From positions 1 through 64,000 of the forward strand of contig JABTUV010000002.1 of the NCBI GenBank assembly GCA_015075175.1: a stretch of DNA of 64,000 nt, read 5' to 3'. Under the pieces are notes generated by a model. It searched no databases, was not told the origin of the DNA, and worked only from the letters and a program-made list of their open reading frames with translations. The stretch comes from a bacterium. GTDB lineage: Bacteria; Hinthialibacterota; Hinthialibacteria; H5-UNCL2. The position numbers and the translations under genes are program-made. Positions 56,920 through 64,000 of the stretch are shown here, one piece after another. The stretch's first letter is position 1. Every line of letters begins with the position of its first letter.

Positions 56920-59900
56920 TTACTTCCTCTCCGGGGCGATGCTGAACCACTTGTAGAGCGCGGGCAGGACCAGGAGCGTCAGAATGGTGGAACTCACCAA
57001 CCCTCCAACCACCACCGTTGCCAGTGGGCGTTGCACTTCGCTGCCCGTACCGTGCGAAAACAGGAGCGGCAGGAGTCCGAGCGCCGTGGTCAACGCTGTC
57101 ATCAGCACGGGACGCAGGCGCAGGCAGGCGCCCCGCACCGAGGCCTCGTCCATCTGCACACCATCGCGCAAAAGCTGATTGAGATACGTGACGAGCACCA
57201 TGCCGTTCTCCAGCGCAATGCCGAACAGCGCGATGAACCCGACCGACGAAGGAACCGAAAGATTCAGCCCCGTCAGCCATAGCGCGACCACGCCTCCCAC
57301 CAGCGCGAGTGGAATGTTCAGGAGAATCAAGAGCGCGTTGCGCATCGAGTTGAAGCTGCTGAAGAGCAGGAGAAAGACGAGCAGCAGCGTGACGGGTACT
57401 ACGATGGCGAGCCGCCGATTGGCCTCCTGCTGCAGTTCGAACTGCCCGCCCCAGGTCACCAGGTATCCGGGCGGTAGGTCCACCTCTTGCGCAATGGCCT
57501 CTTGGCCGGCCTCGACAAACGAGCCGATGTCGCGCCCGCGCACATTGGTTTGCACCGTGATGAACCGCTGATTGTTCTCCCGCGTGATCTGCCGCGGGCC
57601 AACGATCTCCTCGACAAAGGCGACGTCCTCCAGCGGCACGCGAAGACTGCCCGGACCGGGAATCAGAATGCGGCGGATGGCTTCCACCGTCGTGCGATGC
57701 TCCGGATGGTACCAGACGGCGATGTCGAAACGGCGGACACCCTCAAAAATCTGCCCCGCCAGCTCGCCGCCCACCGCCGCGCGCACCACCTCCTGCACAT
57801 CGCGCACGTTCAGACCGTAGCGCTCCAGCTGGTCGTAACGCATGCGCACGCGGACCTGCGGGGTTCCTGTCACCTGGTCCTTCTGCGTCCGCCGCGCCGG
57901 GCACCTCGCGAATGACGTTGGCGATCTCCTCGGCCTTGGCGGCCAACACGTCGGTGTCCGGGCCGAAGAGCTTGATGGCCAGCTCGGCCTTGGTTCCCGT
58001 CAGCAGCTCGTCGACGGCGGCGGCAATGGGCTGGGTGAAGTTGAACTGCGCGCCGGGATAGTCCGCGAAGGCTTCGCTCATCATCGCCATCAGCTCTTCG
58101 GGTGAATCCGCGCGGGTCCACTCGTCCTGCGGCGCAAGCTGGACAAAGATCTCCGCGCTGTTGACCGGGTCGGCGTGCGCACCGACCTCGCCGCGGCCCA
58201 CGCGCGTGACCATCTGCCGCACCTCGGGGAACTGCCTCATCATGTCCTCTTCAAAGCGCGTCATGGTGTTGCCCGCCTCCTCCAGGGAGATGGAGGGCGC
58301 CATGGTGGCGCGAATCAGGAGGTCGCCCTCGTTCAGGCGCGGGAGAAACTCGGAGCCCAGCCGGGGAAAATCACCACTCCGAGCGCCAACATGGCCAGCG
58401 CCAGGGCCGCCGCGAGCACGCGCCAGCGCACGAACAGCCGAACGATCGGGCGGTAAGGCATGAGCAGGAGCCGCACCACGAGGTGTTCGCCCGCCGGCTT
58501 CTCCCGGCCCGCTGCGCGTCGAGGGCGTCGCATGAAGAGATGGGCGCAAATCGGCGCCAAGAGCATGGCAAAGAGCAGCGAGCCGAGCATCGCCAGCGAA
58601 ACGGTATACGCCAGCGGACGGAAGGTCTTGCCCTCCACTCCCTGCAGCGTGAACAGCGGCAGAAACACGAGGATGATGATGGTGATGGCAAACAGAATGG
58701 GACGTCCCACCTCCGCGCACGCGCGCGCGACCACGTGGACGCGCGGTTCTGCCGGGTCGCTTTCGCGTAGCACCCGGTCCACGTTTTCCACCATCACGAT
58801 GGTGCCATCGACCATCATCCCGACGGCAATCGCCAGCCCGCCCAGCGACATCAGGTTGGCCGAGATGCCGAGGAGTTTCATCAGGAGAAAGGCGAACAGG
58901 ATGGAGAAGGGAATCGAAAGTGCGACCACGAGGCTCGGCCGCAGTCCGCCCATGAAGACGAGCAGCACGATGGCCACGAGCACGATGCCTTGGAGGAGCG
59001 CGTCGGTGACGGTATGAACCACGTTGCTCACGAGCGTCGCCTGATCGTAGTAGGGGATCACGCGCACGCCTTCGGGCAGGATCTGGTTGATCGCCTCCAT
59101 GCGCGCCTTGACGCGCTCGATCACGGTCGAGGTATTGGTACCAATCAGCTTGAGCACCATGCCCACGACCGCCTCACCCTTTCCGTTGGCGGTCGCGAGA
59201 CCCTGGCGCAGTTCGCCGCCCACGACCACGCCCGCGACCTGCCGCAGGTACACCGGCGTGCCGTCGACCGTCTTGAGCACGATGGTCTCCAGATCCTCGA
59301 TGTCTTCCGCCAGTCCGATGGAGCGCACAATGTACTGCTCCGCGTTCTTGACGATGAACTGCGCGCCCACGTTGGAGTTGTTGGCCTCGACCGCCTCGAC
59401 CACTTCGTGGATCGTGAGCCTGTAGCGCAGGAGATCGTCGGGACGGATTTGCACCTGAACTGCTTCACAAAGCCGCCCAGCGAGAGGATCTCGGTGACGC
59501 CCTTTTCCGTCTGCAGGTTGTACTTGATGATCCAGTCCTGGATGGTGCGCAGTTCGTGAGGTCGTACTGCCCGCTGGCGTCTTCGAGCCGGTAGAACAGC
59601 ACCTGCCCCATGCCCGTGGTGATCGGTCCCATCTGCGGGTCTCCGAAACCCTCGGGAATCTGCTCGCGCGCTTCGGTGAGGACGCTCGCCCACGACCCGC
59701 CGCGCAAAGTAGATGTCGGTCCCGTCCTCGAAGTAGACGTTGACGACGGAGAGCCCGAAATTGGAGACAGAGCGGATGTGGTCGATGAGTGGCAGGCCGT
59801 TCATCGCGCTTTCAATGGGATAGGTGACGAACTTTTCGACCTCCTCGGGCGCAAGACCTTCGGTGACGGTAAACACCTGGACCAGCGCGGGCGTGACGTC

Positions 59901-60017
59901 CGGCAGGGCGTCGACGGGAAGGCGGCGGTAGCTCCACCAACCGCCGACGAGCACAAGCGCGCCGAGCGCGATCATGAGCCAGCGGGCTTTAAGGATGGCT
60001 TGCAGGAAGGGTAGCAT
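56920..60017 (-). CDS. czcA: CzcA/CusA-type heavy-metal RND efflux pump, frameshifted
   Basis: About 1,035 residues from ATG 60017. The N-terminus reads ARWLMIALGALVLVGGWWSY and LPDVTPALVQVFTVTEGLAP, clear heavy-metal RND features. Indels lie near 59700, 59560 and 59455; the frame 59454-58333 is intact and holds the proton-relay TM4 motif GMMVDGTIVMVENVDR. It changes at ~58340 to LGSEFLPRLNEGDLLIRATM and at ~57885 to RVRMRYDQLERYGLNVRDVQ, ending LPALYKWFSIAPERK. It exports divalent or monovalent metals (Zn/Cd/Co or Cu/Ag) from the periplasm with the adaptor and channel encoded just upstream; the TM4 spelling does not decide between them. Confidence 0.87.
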
Positions 60018-60028
60018 CGGCAGTCTCC

Positions 60029-61338
60029 TTAATGCGAGTGGCCGGCGTGGGGGTCGATACTGCCCTTGACCAGCTCCGCTTTCAGGATGAACGCCCCGGT
60101 TGCCGCATACTGCTGCCCGGGCTGGAGACCTTCGAGAACTTCCATCTGGTCCGCGTCTTCGCGGCCCAGTTGCACCGTTCGCGGGTGGAATCCCTCATCG
60201 GACCGCACGAAAACGACGCGGCGGTCTTCAATTGTCTGGATGGCGGTCTTGAGCACGACCACCGGCACGCTCGTCCTGCCGGCAGCGACCTGCCCGGTGA
60301 TAAACATCCCCGCCCTCCAGCGGCCATCCGGATTGGGCAGAACCACGCGCGCGAGTGAGGTGCGCGTCTCCTCGCCGACCACCGGACCGATATAGCTGAT
60401 CACACCCGTGCTCGGCTCGACGCCTTCCCCGGCCGTGATGCGCACCGTCTGGCCTCGTCGCACCTGCGGGATGTTGCGCTGGTAGACTTTCAGGTCGATC
60501 CACACGGTGGAAAGGTCGGCGATGGTGAAGGGCTGGCTCGTCTCCTCGAGGACCTCGCCGCGCGTGATGTGCTTTTCGATGATGGTTCCATCCGCGGGGG
60601 CGGTGAGGTCGTAGAGCGTCAAGGCGGCATCGGGATGGCTCGGGAGCGATTTGAGGTACTTCTCCGCAAAACCGACGGCATGCAGCTTCTGCTCCACCGC
60701 GGTCATCTGGATCTGCGCCTCGCGCACGGCCTGACGCGCTTCGAGGTAGTCCTGCTCCGGGGTCAGCTGCTTCTCGAAGAGCTCCTTTTCGCGCTCGAAG
60801 GTCGCCTGGCGCAGCTCGACGCGTTCGCGCGCGGCCAAGTACTCCGCCTTCAGGTCGGCCAGGTCGCGACTCTCCAGCACGGCCAGGACATCGTCCTGCC
60901 GGACCCGGTCTCCCAGGGTGGCGCGCACTTCTCGGACAATCCCGCCGATTCGGGGCACGACGTGAATCAACGCGTCCTCGTTGAGTCGAACTTCACCCGG
61001 AAACTCCACGTGGGTCGTCAGCGTTCCGGCGGTGGCTTCGGCGATGCGGATGCCGAGGCGCCCCAACTCGTTGCCCGGAAGGGAGACGACCTGTTCGCCT
61101 TCCCCTTCGGCATGCTCCTCGTGCGCGCCTTCCGGCGTTCCGGCGTGCTCTTCGTGGCCTTTCTCGCCGGCGTCGTGGAGGTGCGCTTCGGGCGTCGCGG
61201 CGTGCTCCTCATGGCGCTCCGGCACGGGCGCGGCAGATATCCGTCCGGTCCACCGTTCCGGAAGGTCGTTGCCCAGGATGACGGCAACACCGCCCGCCAG
61301 CAGGACGACTGCCGTCGAAAAATCAGGACTCTCTTCAT
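60029..61338 (-). CDS. czcB: CzcB/CusB-type periplasmic adaptor with His-rich N-terminus, one frameshift
   Basis: About 436 residues from ATG 61338, which overlaps the channel stop as ATGA. The membrane anchor reads MKRVLIF, then after an indel in a T-run (61318-61322) TAVVLLAGGVAVILGNDL. A His/Glu-rich metal-binding segment follows (RHEEHAATPEAHLHDAGEKG) and the protein ends HAGHSH. The body is a classical adaptor: GEVRLNEDALIHVVPRIGGI, a coiled hairpin, LTAPADGTIIEKHITRGEVL, then beta-barrel and membrane-proximal domains. The His-rich stretches probably capture periplasmic metal for the pump. The RND gene follows after 11 bp. Confidence 0.87.
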
Positions 61339-62733
61339 GGTTGCATCTCCTTGTTGTCAGTAGATGGATCGGTGGCGTCCCCGTGGGACGTCTCCAGCGG
61401 CGCGCCGATCAGGCCTTCCAGTTCGGCGAGCGCCTGCTGGTAGGCCGTCAGCGCCTCCAGGTAGCGGCCGCGCAGTTCAAAGACGCGCTGCTGCGCGTCC
61501 AGCACGCTGACGAGATCGAACTCGCCCAGCCAGAAGCCCTCCAGCAGCGCGTCATACACCGACTGCGCTTCGGGGATGACGTCGTCCCGCAGCCGCTCCG
61601 CCTCGCGCCACGCGGTGGAAAGCCGGCCGTACGCGTCCGGCTGTTGCTGCCGAGAGGCTGCGCGCGACCGCTGCTTCTTCTGGCCTCGGCCCCGCCAGTC
61701 GCTCCCGCGCGGCGGCGATATTGCCTTGGTTGCGGTCGAAGAGCGGCAAGGGGATGGACACCCCGACAACAAAGGCATGGTTGTCAGTTTCATTGTAGTA
61801 GCGCGCGCCCGCGCCGATGGACGGATCGGGAACGGCGCGAGCCTCGGCCAGCGCCAGCGCGGCTCGCCGCGCGGCCATCTCCGTTGCCCAGCGCGCCAAC
61901 TGCGGGTTCTGCGCCAGCGTGTCGTTCAGAACGGCTAATTCGGGCGCCGGGGGCATGAGTTCCAAGTTGCCCGCGACGGTGGAGAATACGGGTTCTCCAC
62001 CCCACTGGGCCGCCAGCCGGCGCCTTGCCGCTTCCAGCGCCTCGCTCGCCGTCGCCAGGTCCGTGCGTTGCGTTTCCAGCGCCACGCGCGCGCGGCGGGT
62101 TTCCACCGGCGAGACCTTGCCCGCCTCCACCCGCCGAGAGACGGTGTCGTGGGCGCGGCTGGCGACTTCAACCAAGCGCGCCGCCAGCTCGACGCGCTCC
62201 TGCGCCGCAAGCACCTCGACGAACGCGGCGTGCGTCTCCGTCACGAGTTCCAGCCGCCGCGCTTCCAGATCCCAGGCGGCGACATCGGCCTCCGCCTCGG
62301 CCAGCAGGCGGCGCTTCATGCGCTTGCCGGCCAGCTCGATGGTCTGGCTGAGCAGCAGGGTCCCTTCGGCGCCTTCCACCCCGCCAAGATCCTGCTCGCC
62401 GGACTGCCCGCCGAGGATGTCTTCCACCTCGGCCTCGAGTTCGGGATTGGGCGGCAGGCCCGCCTGCAACGCCTCGGCCTCCCGTGCCGCGACCTCGCGA
62501 CGGATGGCGACCAGGGCGGGATGGGCGCCAAGCGTCCGGTAGAGCGCGTCGTGAAGCGTGAGTGGACCAGTCGAGGCCGGTCGCTCGGTGGTCGCCGAAA
62601 TCGGTGTCTGCTCAAGCACCGGCCCGAGCGGTCTCGGTTCCGGCCAGCGGGCCTCGTAGCGCGTGCTTTCCATTGACGCGCATCCTGCCAGCAGGGCCAG
62701 AGGCAGGACGAACAGGTATCTTGCGAATCGCAT
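61335..62733 (-). CDS. czcC: CzcC/CusC-type outer-membrane efflux lipoprotein, one frameshift
   Basis: About 465 residues from ATG 62733, with GGAGG 7 nt upstream. The signal peptide has the lipobox LLAGCASM. The OEP fold is shown by LTLHDALYRTLGAHPALVAI, QTIELAGKRMKRRLLAEAEA and YYNETDNHAFVVGVSIPLPL, LFDRNQGNIAAARERL. Near 61690 the frame changes; the rest (SVYDALLEGFWLGEFDLVSV and LTAYQQALAELEGLIGAP) ends in a stop overlapping the adaptor start. It forms the outer-membrane exit of the metal pump. Confidence 0.86.
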
Positions 62734-62825
62734 ACTGGGTCCTCCGTCGCAAATGCAGTTCTGTGGGCACGACAAGCGTGGCTCACGGTTTGAAGAGAGC
62801 GGATCGTTGGACGAAGTGCGGAGGC

Positions 62826-63281
62826 TCAGGCGATGAGGATGACGGTCTTGAGGCAGAGCAACAGAGAGGAAACCACGGGTCTTGCATGGCCGGACGCGGC
62901 GAGAACCCGGGGACTCGGATCCAGGCAGCCGGCCGGGCAAGATTCGAACGGGCTTGCGGGAATCTGCGGCGTCTCGACGAGAGAGGTATCCTGCCGTGGT
63001 TGCAACGAGGTGTGTTCGCCCTCGGAGAGCAGGATATCGGTGCAGACGCAAGAATCAGCCGCTGATTCCCCGGTAATGGTCTCACGCGGCTGCCGCTGCT
63101 GGGCGGCCGCAGGGCACGGAACATCGCAATCCGTGTTGTCGGCATGAGGCAGCTCGATGGCTAAATGATCGCTCCCCAGGCACAGGGCAAGACCATGCGC
63201 CGATCCACCGGCCGCCGCCAGGTAGCGACGACCAACAGATAGACGAACCAGGAAGAGCGCGCGGCGCAGGATCGAAATCAT
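62826..63281 (-). CDS. Cys-rich exported hypothetical protein heading the metal efflux operon
   Basis: 151 residues from ATG 63281. A hydrophobic start (VGRRYLAAAGGSAHGLALCLG) is followed by a His/Asp/Cys-rich part: GSDHLAIELPHADNTDCDVP, CPAAAQQ, SCVCTDILLSE. A hydrophobic tail (VVSSLLLCLKTVILIA) ends the protein. Small proteins with this 'LCLGxDGHxAIE ... CxDIPL' pattern precede czcCBA-type operons in several environmental phyla, by my recollection. It may bind metal in the periplasm or regulate the pump. The frame is intact and codes up to 93 bp before czcC. Confidence 0.62.
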   Translation of the reverse strand: MISILRRALFLVRLSVGRRYLAAAGGSAHGLALCLGSDHLAIELPHADNTDCDVPCPAAAQQRQPRETITGESAADSCVCTDILLSEGEHTSLQPRQDTSLVETPQIPASPFESCPAGCLDPSPRVLAASGHARPVVSSLLLCLKTVILIA

Positions 63282-63800
63282 TGATCTAGACTAGTGCCTT
63301 TGCGTCGATGGTGCCAACCTCCCTTAGCGCAGATTACCGCCAACGGAGGATTTAGTCTTAACCACGCCTGCACCGGAATAGACGATGGGTTCTCGTGCCG
63401 CGGTAAGCAGCGAGCGGACGTTGGGGATCATCCCCCTACCTGCGCAAGCCCAGCCCGTGCGGCAGTGCGCCGACGGTCTCTTGCAGCCAGAATGAGAAAA
63501 GCCGGACAAGGTAGCCTCCAGTCCGAGAGCCCAGCAGGGGGGAACCTAAAAGGGAAACCCGCTGGCGTCCCATCACTTGTTCTCGATCGGTCGAATCTCT
63601 CCTGCGCCACCAACCATCGCCAGAATCCCGGCACGTATCGCCGGATGGAGAATCGGCCAAGCGGCGATGATTGTTGTGAGATCAGGAGGCAACGAGGTGA
63701 CCGAGCAGGAATTGCCCGTTCCAAGTGCCGACGTAGGTGCCGACACGGCTTTCTGAGAAGTGCCACAAGACCCCGCTTTATATGAAGTTATGTGCTGTCC
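63282..63800. other. Upstream region of the metal efflux operon; no convincing intact gene
   Basis: About 520 bases that should carry the leftward promoter; I cannot name -35/-10 boxes with confidence. On the minus strand, 63690-63575, TTIIAAWPILHPAIRAGILA looks like the C-terminus of a real small protein, of the kind often annotated next to tRNA genes with a spurious 'ERETGFEP' start read from the antisense tRNA. It is probably a remnant. Confidence 0.4.
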
Positions 63801-63804
63801 TGAG

Positions 63805-63832
63805 GCGGGTTCGAACCCCGTCTCCCGCTCCA
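63805..63832 (+). other. 3' fragment of a tRNA-Gly gene; probable attachment-site remnant
   Basis: GCGGG, TTCGAAC, CCCGT form a T-arm (one G-U pair), followed by CTCCCGC (acceptor 3' strand), a discriminator T and an encoded CCA at 63830-63832. This matches the end of a bacterial tRNA-Gly, whose 5' strand would be GCGGGAG. No such 5' half or anticodon arm exists upstream, so it is only the 3' end. tRNA 3' ends are classic integration sites of tyrosine recombinases. The sequence is not repeated at the recombinase end of the window as far as I can see. Confidence 0.62.
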
Positions 63833-64000
63833 TAATCCTTTGATCCGCAAGAACTTATATTTTTGTACTTCTTCCATTAAGCAAGATTTATTTTATTTAT
63901 TATAGTTCTCCATCGGGTTCCCCCACCACCGAAAAGTCGGACCCGAGACCCTCTTGATATTTCCTGCTGTCAGGGAGTCGCACTGCGAAGTCGCGATCCG
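63833..64000. other. AT-rich junction after the tRNA fragment
   Basis: 63836-63910 is strikingly AT-rich (runs of A and T, TTTATTTTATTTATTATA) against a GC-rich window, then composition returns to normal. The minus strand from 64000 to about 63895 is open in two frames and may be the 3' end of another gene. Too short to call. Confidence 0.35.

Noticed and set aside
63573-63833. 86-codon minus-strand protein starting ERETGFEPA
   Set aside because: Its start is the antisense of the tRNA-Gly fragment, a well-known source of spurious gene calls; only its C-terminal part may derive from a real gene.

Overview
The window is a high-GC bacterial accessory region made of a defence island and a metalloid/metal resistance island. 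A dockerin-type surface protein, a planctomycete-like family of XRE helix-turn-helix proteins and the style of the metal operons suggest the Planctomycetota/Verrucomicrobiota/Hydrogenedentota area. That is a weak inference: no rRNA or ribosomal gene is present.

Layout. (1) 1-1806: 3' part of a secreted fibronectin-III/dockerin protein. (2) 1817-2569: a short tyrosine recombinase. (3) 3023-23485, minus strand: a ~20 kb defence operon. In transcription order it encodes an unknown conserved protein, a phospholipase-D-fold nuclease, an SNF2-type helicase, a second helicase resembling DISARM DrmD, a large N6-adenine methylase resembling DrmMI, a RES-domain NAD-toxin-like protein, a tiny protein, and a 1.7 kaa YprA/DUF1998 helicase with a nuclease-like tail. 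Most junctions are ATGA overlaps. (4) 24221-26794: a protein with six tandem XRE-type HTH domains. (5) 27-31.4 kb: two membrane proteins and a PD-(D/E)XK nuclease-like gene among IS21-like and gene remnants. (6) 32557-39874, plus strand: an arsenic operon (arsR, two arsC, ynfA-like, arsM, third arsC, arsD fused to an AhpD/CMD domain, arsA, fmdB-like, an arsC remnant, acr3). (7) 39966-53757, plus strand: a Cys-rich exported protein, a MacB-like ABC exporter, a second ArsR, a PF03773 permease, TolC/HlyD/RND efflux, and thiol-redox genes ending in ccdA. (8) 63281-53861, minus strand: a czcCBA-type metal efflux operon continuing into SpoIIAA-like, P-II-like and CadA/ZntA-type P-ATPase genes. (9) 63805-63832: a 3' fragment of a tRNA-Gly, a plausible attachment site, followed by AT-rich DNA.

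How the parts work together. The defence operon combines DNA marking (methylase), ATP-driven DNA remodelling (three helicases), nucleases (PLD fold, Vsr/DUF559-like tail) and a probable NAD-depleting toxin. The arsenic operon reduces As(V), exports As(III) through ACR3 or an ATPase-assisted route, and methylates As(III). The following genes look like envelope export of thiol-reactive metal(loid)s plus repair of disulfide and thiol chemistry. The last operon exports divalent metals.

Major caveat. Many genes in 8-23 kb and 36-62 kb switch reading frame once or several times, yet conserved motifs continue in the next frame. Several breaks lie at homopolymers, and one pair compensates inside a repeat. 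I read this as indel sequencing or assembly error rather than decay, and give such genes as one entry spanning all pieces.
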